Source: Blastomussa wellsi (taxonomy: Eukaryota > Cnidaria > Anthozoa > Scleractinia > Plerogyridae). From it: a stretch of 64,000 nt of DNA. Position numbers and translations under genes: made by a program. Positions 35,062 through 47,019 of this stretch are shown here, piece after piece; position 1 is the first letter of the stretch, and each line of letters starts with the position of its first letter. The notes beneath the pieces are model-generated. The model ran no database searches. It saw only the letters and a list, made by a program, of their open reading frames with translations, and was not told where the DNA came from. The stretch spans positions 15,926,315 through 15,990,314 of the forward strand of contig OX393566.1 of NCBI GenBank assembly GCA_947652115.1, in the 5' to 3' direction.

Positions 35062-36857
35062 ATGGACAGTGATGGTGGAGACAGTGATGACTACTTAGGA
35101 TCCCTTGAGGTTCATAACATGGACAGCAAGGATCACGTGATATGGGTCAGCCCCGAGGTACAGGGAAGGGTGATCAAGATGGAACTAGACACTGGTTCGG
35201 CTGTGTCTGTACTCCCATACAAGCAGTATAAGGAACGTTTTGGTCACGTGAAACTAGCAAAGAGCGACATCACACTTAAAACCTACACTGGGGAGAAAAT
35301 AACTCCTAAGGGAGAGATGAAGTGTAATGTCAAGTTCAAGGGCCAAGAGAAAGAGCTAACCTTACAAGTTCTTGAGACACCAGGACCAGCATTGTTTGGG
35401 CGTGATTGGCTTTCCAAAATTCAGCTGGACTGGGGTGAAATCAAAGCCCTTAAACTTAGCAGAACACCAAAAGGGGGCATGCAACACTAAGTCGATCAGC
35501 TTTTACAGAAGTATGAGTCTGTGTTTTCTGAGGATTTGGGCACGCTTAAAGGTCACAAGGCTGATTTGAAGGTCGAGGAGGACTGTCAGCCTAGCTTTCA
35601 TAAGCCGCGCCAAGTCCCATATGCACTTCGCCCCAAAGTAGAAGCAGAGTTGACACGCCTAGAGAAGGACGGTATTCTGTCTGCAGTGAGTGGGCTACTC
35701 CGATTGTTCCTGTAGTTAAGCGTAATGGAACAGTATGCGTTTGAGGTGACTTCAAAGTGTCAGTCAATCCAGTACTTCGTGCAGAACAGTACCCTCTACC
35801 GCGCGTAGAGGATATTTTTGCCAATTTGGCTGGGGGAAAGCATTTTAGCAAACTTGATCTGTGGCAAGCTTATCACAAAATGGAAGTGACGGAGGAGTGT
35901 AAGAAATACCTCACGATTAACACGCACAAAGGCCTCTACCAATACAATGGGTTGGTTTTTGGCGTCACCTCTTGCCCAGCAATCTGGCAGCATGCCATAG
36001 ACCAGGTATTGCAGGGGGTACCTGACATGATCATCACAGGCAAGACAGATGAAGAGCATTTGGAGAATTTAGAGAAACTCCTCAAGCGACTACAAGACGC
36101 AGGCCTTAAAGCAAACAAAGAGAAGTGCGAGTTCTTTAGAGAGAGAGTTCAGTTCTGTGGGCATGAGATTGACAGCGAGGGTCTCCACAAAACACAAGAG
36201 AAGATTGAGGCAGTAGTTAACGCGCCAAGGCCCGAGAATGTATCGCAGCTTCGCTCATTCTTAGGACTTGTTAACTATTACAACTGCCTCCTGCCCAATG
36301 CGTTCACAGTTCTCCATCCACTACACCAGCTGCTAGAGAAAGATAGTGAATGGCAGTGGACTGAGCAGTGCGAGCAAGCCTTTACAGAGCGCATGATTAC
36401 ATCCGAGCAAGTGCTTATACACTACGATCCAGCATTACCAGTTAGGCTTGCATGTGATGCCTCGCCGACCGGCATCGGTGCTGTTCTCTCACACATAATT
36501 CCTGATGGCAGCGAAAGGCCAGTAGCTTTTGCGTCCCGATCTTTAACCAAGACAGAGCGCAAGTACACACAGATCGATAAGGTTCAGGTTTTCATCAAGT
36601 CCAATGGCATCCGCCATATCACATCAGCGCCATATCATCCGGCTACAAACGGTCTAGCTGAGAGGTCAGTACAAACTTTCAAGCAAGCCTTGTGTTGCAT
36701 GTATCAAAGCTCCAAGCCAGTGAAGGAGAAGTTGGCCAAGTTTCTTTTCGCCTGTAGGAACACTCCTCACTCAACGACTGGTGAGAGCCCGGTTCAGTTA
36801 CTCCTAGGAAGACCGTTACATACTCGTCTGGACCTGGTCAAACCCAATTTGAACTGA
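35062..36857 (+). pseudogene. Decayed gypsy pol: protease, partial RT, partial RNase H, partial integrase
   Basis: Protease is visible with the active site LDTGSAVSVLP and the FGRDWL strand near 35400. A stop follows at 35488-35490, a TAG near 35715 and a TGA at 35742-35744. The RT part from 35757 keeps LPRVEDIFANL and KLDLWQAYHK, but the YxDD catalytic segment is deleted: the sequence passes directly from LQGVP to DMIITGKTD. RNase H begins (LACDASPTGIGAVL) and after QIDK the frame jumps into the end of the integrase core (YHPATNGLAERSVQTF). The rest of RNase H and the first integrase acidic residues are missing. The copy cannot move by itself. Confidence 0.88.
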
Positions 36858-37408
36858 AAGATGGTTAACCAGCAGCATCAGCGGAGCTTAAAGGCAGCGA
36901 ATGAGAAGGGTAGGCAGCCACATCAGTTAGAGGTTGGTGACTCAGTTATGTCACGAGATTATCGAGGGGATCTGAAGTGGCGTTCAGGGATAATCTGGCG
37001 TCTACATATCGACCAGCTGAGGCCGACAGCAGTTGAACCCACTGATGTAAGAGGAGTTGCGCCCGATACTGTAGAAGTGGCAATCCAACAGAGTGCACCA
37101 CCCAATGTCGTCGGAACAGTTCCAGAGATTCCCGTGGCAGATCAACCAGGATGGCTTCTGTTCCAGCACCTGCAACTACCGATCCTCCAGACACGACTCC
37201 CGCCAGCCCTGTGGTCCGTGAGCGGCGGTACCCCCAGAGAGTGCGCAGAGCACCACAGAAATTAGATCTCTGAACTGTTATTTATTAGGGACACTGACCG
37301 TTTAATTTAGTTTGGACACTGTCTGTTTGATTGAGTTTGATTATTTTTGATATTGTAACTTAGGCACAGTTTACAAGCCAGGACTGGTTATTTTTGTGTG
37401 GAGGAGAT

Positions 37409-37537
37409 GTTATGGTCTCCTGTGACGTTTGCATATTTGTAAATTAGATGCATGCGCATATTTCTCATTACATGTGCTTTTCGAGTTGACCGCCATCTTG
37501 TTTGTGGTGTGTTCGTTAGTCTTGTCAATACATGACA
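37409..37537 (+). repeat. 3' LTR
   Basis: Second copy of the LTR at 33999-34129, preceded by the purine tract GGAGGAGA. Confidence 0.93.
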
Positions 37538-37800
37538 CAAGACCAATATACAAGCGATACAAACCAATGAGACAGGGATCATGCTTTTCACCCACTTCCT
37601 GACATACATGTTTTACAACACATAGCTCATACCTGAGATCCATCAAACCCCCGTGAAACGTCTTAGACACGTTCTCCTCAAAACGAATATAGTTATCACC
37701 AATTTCAAAATTATTTAAGCAAATATTCCTGTGCTTGCTAGCCCGTAAGCCAAACAACTTTCCGCCTGTGGCCTCGTGGTTTCAAATGTTTTCTCGCGTT

Positions 37801-39689
37801 TGGAAACCTGATGAAACCCTCACACTCATTTTTGAAATAGTACATCAAGTATTTATTTTATTTATGATCAACTTTCAAACTTAATGACAACCAGAATGCA
37901 ATGCGCCCAGACTCAATCTTCTGTGGCTTTTGATGAAGCAGAAAGAATTATGTCTCCAAACATATGAAACCCTGCAAGAGAACGCAATGAACACGGGTTG
38001 GTTTTATTCTTTGACAATCAGTCAGGTTACTGCTTTCGACAATATTCTTATTTGAAGAAGCAGAAAGATGCAATAACTTGCTTTTTGAACATATTGACCA
38101 GGCTACTGATCAATTGATTACTGCTGCAGAGACTGTTTAGTTACTCATCTCAGATATTGAAGACAAAAACGATTTAACTGATGTTACTTCAATTCTGAAC
38201 CTGACTCTGATTAAGGGTACTGAACAGGTACAACAATGAGATCATAGTCGTTTCTGTCCTGCATGTGCTTAATATATTAGCTCATATGTGGGAGCAAATT
38301 GGATTGGGGGGGGGGGGGGGGGTTAAATAAGCTTTTGGAAAAACCATAGCAAGTGACTTCAATTTAAATTTTTGGATCCCCTGAAGCCTGACCTCTTGTG
38401 AACGGCCACCACCACCACCAAATGGGCTTGGCATACCAGAGAGGTTCGGCTTCGCAGGGACGGAAAAAGTCCGATTCACCACAGATTATCCCCCGAGATG
38501 AGGTTATTGGCAAACAGAATACTTCCGTTAACATTAATTCAATTCATGCTCAGTATAGTATTTATTTGAGAAAAGACGTAAAATACATAGGGCACTAACC
38601 AGATGAAACAAGTGCTTTAATCCTACTTGCTTCATTTAGTGACGAGAATTAATTTAAGCTACAACTCTGTTCAAAACCTGTCGAAACTTTTCGTGGTTAC
38701 GTACTTCCTTACGCCCATCCTTTCCACACACGGGGAGACTGTGTAAAAACCCAGGTTAGTGTACTAAGCCGGAATATATCGTGGAAGGCTAAAAAATATG
38801 TATCAAGCTTACAAAACTTCCAAAATATTGTTGTAGCACAAAAAGTAGCTGTCATTTTACACTTATCCAGGTTGTCCTTTTTTAAGAAACATCTCATAGA
38901 GAACATTCAAAATACCATTTCCGAGCCTCTAGATTTCACATTTTTCCGGGGGAGGACCCCCAGACCACCCTACAAACTTGCACCCCTGGCGCTCATTTTC
39001 AAGCCCCCCACTTTCATATACGCTCCACCGTCCCTGCTGCATATAGTTGTAGTAACATTTATTAGTACCTCCACAACTCTTGAATGACTCCATGACCTCC
39101 TCCTTCAGTGCGACCAATTCCTTTTCTTGGTGTTTTTAGCCAGAGCCAATCGCTCTTCAGCCTGCTACTGTGCAACTTTCTGCAGCTGTCACAGATGGAT
39201 AAAATATACAAAGAAAAGTGATATTTGTGTGCTTTACATACATCACAGCTTTAATTCGCTTTATTGAAAAAACAACAACTGTAAGAAAATTGCATTAACT
39301 TGTTGTTTTCCTTTTGGAACTTGTTTTCATTGGTTTCAAATTCCAGTAGTAAAAAAAATTGTTTCAGCGGGAGAACTAAGCGCAAAGTAGTAGTTAGGAT
39401 TGTGCATGCTTTAGTAACTCTATGGTGCGATGTTTTTGCTTGGGCTTTACAGAATGACAAAACAGTCCAATAACTCAAAAGTGCATTCACGCCAACAAAT
39501 TAATCTTAGTCAGAAAGATGTTGGTTTCATTTATTTGGGATGGAAGATAAACAGCATTTATGTTCTTGCAAGTGATTTGTTTCTCACAAGAATAACAGTT
39601 GCCAGGGGCCATAATCCCGATTATGGCTCCTGTAGTTACATAGCTCTTTCTTTTTTTTTCTGATTCATCAATTGAAAGTTATACGAACG
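37801..39689. other. Gene-free spacer
   Basis: Poly-G run near 38308 and short ORFs only. Nothing supported. Confidence 0.4.
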
Positions 39690-40082
39690 TTATCCTATTG
39701 GAATTGCAAGCCCAAAAACGTCAAAAACATCTCTTGAAAGTCGTAAATTGAAAACACGATCTCCCTTCACTCTCTCATGTTTTCCCTTGTGTTCAGGGTG
39801 CTGACAAACTGTTTTACTGCAGTACCAGTGTTTACCTAGAACACTCCGATGCTTCGGACAAAAAAACATTTCCTTAACCTTGTCCTCGCTTATGGAAAAA
39901 AGACCCACCCGAGCTAAAACCAATTCATATTCAAGAACATCCTCCTTTGTGAGATGGAAGCGTTTCAAAGGGGAAGAAATGTCATCTCGACACTCATGAA
40001 GACGTTGTAGGGCGGTAATCCCTCTGAAATCCCCACACCCACTTCCATCCCTCCTTTCCATGAAGCAAATGCTTGTAGCCAT
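39690..40082 (-). CDS. Cys/His-rich N-terminal exon, 130 aa, unrecognised
   Basis: Begins ATG 40082 (MATSICFMERRDGSGCGDFR). The second half holds a compact ligand cluster (MFFCPKHRSVLGKHWYCSK then TVCQHPEHKGKH) that fits one or two zinc sites, followed by VFNLRLSRDVFDVFG. I recall similar zinc-bearing exons in coral and lancelet multigene families, but no function. The frame ends at a stop at 39690-39692 with no obvious GT donor before it. Either this is a truncated copy or the splice site is unusual. Confidence 0.45.
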   Translation of the reverse strand: MATSICFMERRDGSGCGDFRGITALQRLHECRDDISSPLKRFHLTKEDVLEYELVLARVGLFSISEDKVKEMFFCPKHRSVLGKHWYCSKTVCQHPEHKGKHERVKGDRVFNLRLSRDVFDVFGLAIPIG

Positions 40083-40599
40083 TTTTACCGATGCTAAGTT
40101 GCAAACGCATTCAAGTAGATGTCTTCAAAGTTAATCTAATTAGTATGTTTATTTCAAAGGATGACTTATGAATGGAAAGAAATACAGGTTTTCACATGAT
40201 GACCACGGCGTGTATGTCCGTCACTGAACTTGAAAATATCTAACGTTATCCCACTCAATTTTTAATTCCTGCTATACATTCTCGTTTCCAATATTAATTT
40301 TCAATTTCCAATAGCAGTGATCGCGCTGTATGCGAGGCGCAAGTGCTTTTCGTGTTTTTTTTATATTACTATTTGCTATGGGGAAGCAAGTCTCAGTAAA
40401 CATAAGCACTGATTATCCGCCAATGAAAAGCATAAATTCACCCTGTCTTCTTTCGACATCACACAGCTAAATAATATAGTCACGCTAAAATTTGTGACAG
40501 TTGTGACGTACCCACAATGCAAAAATTTTGTGGCTGTAATGGATCCTGGCCGGACAGCAACGATAATATTATGAAATGAAACGTATCAAATAGTATGTG

Positions 40600-40780
40600 A
40601 ACGTAAAGTATGTACCATAGTTTTTCGGTTATAAGGCGCACGGTTTTTTCACAAAAAAAAATATTTTTCTGTTGCAAGTTACTCCTGAAATTGGGGTGCA
40701 TCTTATAGCCAAATATTTTCACGAAACAAAATCCAAAGACCGCAATTTTATCTGAACTTACAATTAAAATGAGATAAATA
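40600..40780. repeat. Fragment of an ATAAGGCGCAC-type DNA-transposon MITE
   Basis: TTTCGGTTATAAGGCGCAC near 40622 and GGGTGCATCTTATAGCC near 40695 are approximate inverted copies. The motif recalls widespread Tc1/Tigger or hAT MITE ends. Borders are not resolved. Confidence 0.4.
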
Positions 40781-41512
40781 AAAGACTCTTCAAGTTGGTT
40801 GTTGACTATTGTAGATTTGCTGGTTCTGAAAAAGAACCGGGGTGGCTCTAAAAACAGCTGTTGGAGTGGTTCCGAAAAGAACCCTTTTATCTTGAAGAAA
40901 GATGGCCGCTGGTCTTCCTGCTCGCTACCCATGTCGAACTCATTTCGTTTTGTCACAGTGTCTGTCGAATGTCACAGCCTTCACTGCAACCTTGAATTGA
41001 AACTGTGCTTATCGGCACCACATCCTAGTAAACTGCAAGATTCGGCGGCTGGCAGTTCGAACGACATTGGCCTTTCATCTATATTGATGTGTATGCATTT
41101 TATGTTTATCATTAGAGGTGTGAGATTTTCGCGTATATAATTAAATGTGTGATTTTTCCATGTTTGTTTGCAGTTAAAAATGAAGTTCACATGGTTGTGC
41201 AAAGATAATTGCACATGATCCTTTAATTCAGCAACGCACAAGTCTATTTGAACTCTGAATTCTAAAATCGTTAATCACTTGAACATTTTAATGAATAATT
41301 ATAGTCTTTCAAGAAGTGACCTGATTATTTATGGTTCATATTTTAATTTTGCACCCACTGTAAGCTCACAATGACATTGTTCTATTATTTCATTAATTAT
41401 TAATTATTAAATCTATTGTCTTGTTAAACTTAATTTGTTATTATACAACTTGCACTCCAAATTGCATGCTACTGCATCATTTTCGCATTGAATGAGGACG
41501 CGTTTTAGAGTT

Positions 41513-43430
41513 TCACTCGTTTACTATTGACTTGAGCTGAAGTAGTTCAGTATCACGTTTTTGGCTCTTGTGGTCTTTTTTGACTGGCAGGATATTCTCT
41601 GCACCATGCAACCGCAGCAACTGCTCAGACATTCCACAGTTGTCAATGTATTTGCTTAATGGTGCACCACTCTGGCTTTTAGGCAACAGGAAGGGTGACG
41701 GTGACCACAGAATTTCATCTGAGGTGTCGAACGAGGGGATGTAGGTTGCTTTTTGGTTTAGGCATGATGTACAGCTCTTTGTCTTCTTCTTCCTCAGCAC
41801 TTTTCCCATCTCATGGCAGGGTAATCATCGGAGATACTACTGCTTGCCATCTCAACTATTGCCAATAGGGGCGAAAACACATCTCGGATACAGTCAACAC
41901 AGGCCCGTTCTACTTGCCCCTGCTCTACACATATTCTTTCTTTCTTTGACAACCTGTCGTAGTCTGAGAGCTCCTTGCTTTGTTTGGAATAAGCACATTT
42001 TGTTGCTATTAATTTCTAGAACATTATGCAACACCACTCTCTATTCCACATCCTTCATAAGGTCGACGTGCTTAACATGCTCTGACATTTCCCTTTGCAT
42101 CTCAAGAAGCCATGGATGTAAATACACTTTCTGGACCATTTCTTGTCTAGCTTTCTGTTCTTCCTTGACCTTTTTCGCTTGATACACTGCAAGGTCTGTT
42201 CTTATCGGTGTAGGAAGCAGCCCATTGACATTGTGTGTCAGCAACATCACATTCTCCGCAGCAATGCCCCTGGACATTAGGTGTCGTTGGTAACTCTGGC
42301 ACCGCATTTTATCATGTGGCATCCTCTCTTTGTTTTGCTGCGCACAGGATTCCAGCAAGAAACTGTTATGCCGATAGCGCAGAGACCCCATTGAAGAATG
42401 GGCCAGGGACATCTTTAAAGCAGCTGTGATCTTATCATTGTCATCATGGTCATTGTCGTCAGAAACATCAATAAAGTCGTTTTGATTCTGTCCTTGTGCA
42501 TGTTCCCCTTTGTCAAGTGGCTTTTCACCTGAATGAGCTGAAATATCAGTGAGCTGTTCATTTCTTAAATTCTCCTTTTAGGTTTTGAGCAGCGTGCCTT
42601 CATTGTTTTGCGTGTCTCGCTCCGCTTCTTTACCTTCATCAGAACTGCACTCTTCATTGCTGTCCACTCTGGCTTTCGATGCCACCAACACGATACACTC
42701 CCTTGGGTGTTTTCTAGCCACTGTACGGCCTTCTTTTTAGGACTTGAGGGGCTCTTCAAATAAAAATACCTCAGCCTTCGGGCCATAGCCTGTTGGTCTT
42801 CTGGTTTGAATTGGAGTTTCTGCTGCGCAGTCATGAACATGGGGCATCGGTTCATGAAAGACCTCGCATCTTGTACTTTACATCACAGGCTGTGAATTCA
42901 CTCTGTGTCAAGCATTGAGGGAAATGCCTCATCTATGAAAATGACTTCTGTTTCTTTGCTGATCATAGACTGTGAAGACTTTCTGCTTTGTGATCGTAGC
43001 TACATTGTTGTGGTGAAGGATGCCCAGTATCGGATAAAACAGGCTTGTCTTCCACTGTCTGCATCTCCCACTAAACATGCTGCCTTTTCCTTTTGTTTCT
43101 TGAGATTGAAGCTGAGGATCCGAAGGACATCTTCACGGAATAGTGAAATCTGGCTCTCTGATGAGCTGTTTTAGAGAATCTCGATAAAATACTTTGGATG
43201 TGGCTCCTTGAATGGGTAGTAGTGGGAGAACGCTCTTGGAGTGATTAAGATCACTTTTTCGGCGGCAGTTGGGTGTTTCAAGAACTTCAGTTACGAGATG
43301 GCCCAGCAGTACCCTTGGTTGACTTCGATGAGATTGTAGTCCACAGGGATGGGACGGATCAGTTCACAGTCGGCATCACTTAGAAGGTAGATTACTTTCT
43401 TATTAGGGACCTTAAGCATAGATGACGAGA
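41513..43430 (-). pseudogene. Decayed SF3-helicase-like gene
   Basis: Read in shifting frames on the minus strand, the order is as follows. A leading segment contains SDADCELIRPIPVDYN. Then comes REDVLRILSFNLKKQKEKAA. A P-loop-like CLVGDADSGR follows, where the frame is lost just after the Walker A glycine. ISKETEVIFIDEA is a Walker B. NRCPMFMTAQQKLQFKPE, then MARRLRYFYLK, is the sensor/arginine region. This is the order of superfamily 3 helicases (papillomavirus E1, parvovirus NS1 class). A long charged C-terminal segment follows (42412-42041 and 41809-41513 still open). Several stops and frameshifts make it nonfunctional. It could derive from a host multigene family or an integrated element; the sequence does not decide. 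Confidence 0.55.
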
Positions 43431-43439
43431 ACAGAGGAC

Positions 43440-44609
43440 GAGGACGAACCGGAATTCATTTTAAATGATAAGATGATACTGCGCAAGTCACATTTGGTCT
43501 TCTCTGACGTCATTCGTCGTCCACCCAACGTCGAGAAAAGCTGTTTTGGCATCCTCTGCTCTACGTAAGTACTTGTCAAATTATTTTGTCTCCTTTTACA
43601 GGTTTAATCGTGCAAAAGTTTCCTTTTGTTTATAGCTTTAACTTGAAGGAATTAGTCTCTGTGAAATTGTTTTGTAGGAGCTGAAAAGTCAGGCATGGAG
43701 TGTCAAACTCCCGCGTCAGGGTAAGATCAAATTGAATTGTTCATGAACTTAATTTCCTTGTGAAAAATTGTAGTTGCTTTGAAACACTTACATCAGTGGG
43801 TCAGTCTATCTTTCAGCAACGTTCCTCGAGAATAAAAGCAGAGCATCTGCAGTTTTAGATCTTTTAGCTAATGATGTTTACTGACTAATCAAGTTCAACT
43901 TTATTCTTTGCTTAATCTGTCTGAATATATTTCGGAGTCATGATACTGATAAGGCTGTTTATAGTATACAGAGATTAATGCTAGAAATAAAAAGCTACGA
44001 CGTAAAAATAAGCTGGAATTCCAAGGGATTGAAATAACAGACCTGTAGATCGCAGAATTGCAACATATCTCCATAATTTAAAATTTAGGGATTACAGTGA
44101 ATCATCGGTTGTCGATATCATTAAATATTTATGTTCAGGAATATAGCTAAACTGCAATACAGAGCAGAGTGGTTTCAAGCCTGATTATTAACACTAATTT
44201 AAATTTAACTGTCATGGACAATTGTATGCTATTATTAAAGATATGATAAGCAGTTGACCCAGGATTAGTTTGGATCCAGCAAACCTGCTCAGAATTTAAA
44301 GTGCACCTAACCCCAAATTTTTTTTTTCGCTAAAATTAATGTACTCATTATTTAAACTAATTCTGCGAAAAAATTTCTTAATTTGGTTGAATCCTCGATT
44401 TTCTATGGCCCGCGAAAGTCGTGCTTGAGATGTTGCGCGACCGCGTTTCGAGGAGTCTGGGTCGAGCAAGTCTGTGACGTCTACCCAGTAACCAAACAAA
44501 ACAGCCCCGCAGTCATTTCTCTTTACTTACTTGGATCGTCGTACTGTAGAATACTAGGGTTTGTGTGTTTTAGCTCGAAATCGTCCAAATTTCCGTCCAA
44601 AAGATCACG
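43440..44609. other. Gene-free spacer and upstream region of the P2X7-like gene
   Basis: AT-rich to about 44380, then GC-richer up to the start codon at 44610. No coding signal. Confidence 0.4.
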
Positions 44610-45595
44610 ATGTCTTCCTCGTCGGAGTCAGAGATGTCCGAGACGAGTGTAGATTCCGATGACTCGGAAATTAACTTTATTCCAGAAGTGGAAATCGAGG
44701 ACGCGAATGTGGACAAGCGGCAACGCGCGGTTGTCAAGCGAAATTCGTCTTGTGACGAAGATGATTTATTCGGCGATGAGACCCTCGCAGATGAAGAATG
44801 GACAGCTAGATACGAGCAGGAGTTAAAGGAAACTGAAGAGCTGGAAAGAAAGCTTAATGCTCGGCTTGATGGCTCTGTAAATGTCAGTGAATGGTAAGCC
44901 ATTCTCGCGATTTTCGTCACCTTTTGTCGAAAACAATCATTCCATTCATTTGCCTTTGATGCTTATTTTGCGTTCGTGTTCGTTTTTTCCTTTTGTAGGT
45001 GCTTATGTGGAAACTGTGCTGTCGAAGGTTTGCAAAACATAAGCGAGTGTTACTGCTGCCAAGAACTAGAAGGTTGTGTGGAGTCCATGAGCAGCGACCT
45101 TGTTATGCAAGATCTTGCCGAGGGCCAGAAGTTATTTTTTTTCTGCATCACAGCACACCCTGGCTTCAATGCAGTTTGCTTGCAAAGATGGAGCCTTCGA
45201 TTAGCCGCAGAAAAATACAGAACGAAAGGCAGGCAAAAGTATCGTCAAACAGGATCTGAAGAAAAGTAAGTCGCTCTGTATGTTTATTCTATCATTGCGC
45301 TTTACTCGCTTGATTCTGCAAGTGGTTTCGATTGTCAACTGCACGGAAAGAGTCCGGAAATACAACATTTCTATTTTCTTTCGCAATCAACGTTTCTCTT
45401 ACTAAGCTCTTTTTTGTTGAAATTTATAGGTTTTTGCGCGGAGTTTCATATCGTGAGTTTTCAAGACTAGTTTATGGTTTTCTTGGAAACAGGAGGATTC
45501 CCCTGCCTGCGTGCGCTTATGTGGCCATCAGAAAAGAATTTCCGGTTGGCAAAGATGAGCACTTCACAGGATTCGATCTTGACGAGGAGGACTGA
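44610..45595 (+). CDS. P2X7-ballast-domain-like gene, three exons, 238 aa
   Basis: Exons 44610-44893, 44999-45265 and 45430-45595 (717 nt), with GT/AG junctions in phase. Exon 1 is an acidic Ser/Asp/Glu-rich leader with a coiled stretch (EQELKETEELERKL). Exon 2 carries CLCGNCAVEG, ECYCCQELEGC and CITAHPGFNAVCLQRWSLRL. Exon 3 carries FLRGVSYREFSRLVYGFLG and an acidic end (GFDLDEED). The Cys/His order matches the gene at 30835-32617 and P2X7 ballast domains, which in the receptor bind zinc and guanine nucleotide. There is no membrane segment. Same exon structure and phase as its paralogue at the first junction, with a different phase at the second. No defect seen. Confidence 0.85.
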
Positions 45596-46436
45596 CAAAA
45601 AGACTTGATTACTAGTTATATATAATAAACATAAAGACACAAATTTCGGTAAGCTTTTCGCATAGAACCCTACATTTATTATCCATGCAGCATTCTCATA
45701 CTATTTCACAGGAACAATGTTTAAAATGTAATATGAATGGAAAAGAATCTTGGATGCATAATAAATGCATGGGGCTGTGGGGAAATCTCACCACAATATT
45801 TATTTTCTTAATGCAATGGCTTGAGATTAATTGAAATTATTTGACTGAAGTATTGTCATACCGCTTCATTCTATTTATGTTATTTTACCTCTTCTTTTAT
45901 ACAGTTTAATAAATTTGTTACTGTACTCCAGTGAGTGGAAGAAAAATCTGATTTGGAGGGATTAACCACTAATTTATAGATGTTTATTCTTGTAGTTGTG
46001 AAACCGCATTGCTTACTCTCTTATTGCAAACTTCATAAACTTTCACATGGTTTTGTGGAATAATCCTGATCCTCCACTACAGAGAGTCATGCACAGTTTG
46101 GAAATGATCACGAGGGTCAGCATTATAAAACATAACATTTTTTTTACTCCTTAGTAAAGATTTAACTGATTGATGTTCCTGTCGTGAACACACTCTCAGG
46201 AAGACCATAATAATTTACATCCCTAAATAAATACAAACTTTCTGGAACAGAGTCTAAAAAAATTGGCCTATTCTCTAGGTATCAGTTTAGGGCAAATGCA
46301 GTTCCGGGCGGTACATACACACATCAAAGAAATACCCAAGTCCCCCCCTCCCCCCATGGAGAATCTCTTTCCCTTTTGTATGGGTTTTTCCCAATGGACT
46401 GATAACAAAACATAAATGAACAGTAAGCGCAGTGTG
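45596..46436. other. Gene-free spacer
   Basis: 3' flank of the P2X7-like gene with ATAATAAA-type AT-rich sequence near 45620. Nothing else supported. Confidence 0.4.
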
Positions 46437-46742
46437 GTAAAGGTTAACTTTTTATACGAATCAAGCGGCCCATGCGAGCAAAAGCTTATCTCGGTTTCCT
46501 TGGCATGAAGCGACAAGATATATTTCTTCTCCCCACCCCCCTGGATGGGATTCTAGTCCATCAACAGTGTTAACCCCAACAGTAAATTTGCTGGCAGCCA
46601 TTTTTACACCTGGGCAAAGAGAGACACTGTGAAAGTAGAGTGTCTTGCCCAAGAACACAATCCAGTGCCCTGGCCAAGGCTCGAACCAAGATCACTCTAT
46701 CCAGAGTCCAGCGCACTAACCATTAGGCCACTGCACCTCCCA
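46437..46742 (-). mobile_element. tRNA-derived SINE
   Basis: Same family as the copy at 13804-14106, with A-box-like GTGGCCTAATGGTTAGTGC on the minus strand near 46735. No target duplication found. Confidence 0.8.
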
Positions 46743-46743
46743 C

Positions 46744-47005
46744 AAGTGCAGTGGCCTAGTGTTAGTGCACTGGACTCTAAATTGAGAAGTTCAATTTGAG
46801 CCCTGGCCATGGCACTGCGTCGTGTTCCTTGGTAAGACACTTTACCCTCATATTGTCTCTCTTCGCACGAGTGTTTAAAAGGGTACTAGCAAAGTTACTG
46901 ACAGGGGTAACCCTGCTATAGACTACCATCCCAGGGAGAGTTAAAATATTTCTAGTTGTTTTATGGTCCAGCAAAGCACTGATGGGCCATTTGTCTCAAT
47001 GCAGA
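46744..47005 (+). mobile_element. tRNA-derived SINE, head-to-head with its neighbour
   Basis: GCAGTGGCCTAGTGTTAGTGC at about 46750 and a decayed B box. Its head starts within about 10 bp of the head of the preceding minus-strand copy. Confidence 0.75.
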
Positions 47006-47019
47006 TTTAACCTAAGAGC

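Larger units (their letters stand above)
33999..37537 (+). mobile_element. Ty3/gypsy-type LTR retrotransposon, internally deleted
   Basis: LTRs at 33999-34129 and 37409-37537 (131 and 129 bp; TG...CA) differ at a few bases. ACAAG lies at 33994-33998 and again at the right border (37537-37541, sharing one base with the LTR end), giving a 4-5 bp target duplication. TTTTGGCGACGAGGA after the 5' LTR looks like a primer-binding region, and GGAGGAGA before the 3' LTR is the polypurine tract. The internal region is about 3.3 kb, short for this class. Confidence 0.93.
33654..37800 (-). pseudogene. Crypton-type tyrosine recombinase gene interrupted by an LTR retrotransposon
   Basis: Minus-strand coding sequence runs from about 37790 (NHEATGGKLFGLRASKHRN...) to 37538. 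It resumes inside the ORF after the retrotransposon, from 33998 to the stop at 33654. The resumed part holds the HxxR box (KTAHCLRVTCASSLFN) and the GHRSDDLLKY box with the catalytic tyrosine. The duplicated target bases encode the same two residues on both sides, so removal of the insertion would restore continuity. The N-terminal part upstream of 37800 was not found. The family is the same as the gene at 7527-8711, but the sequences are far apart. Inactivated by the insertion. Confidence 0.75.
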
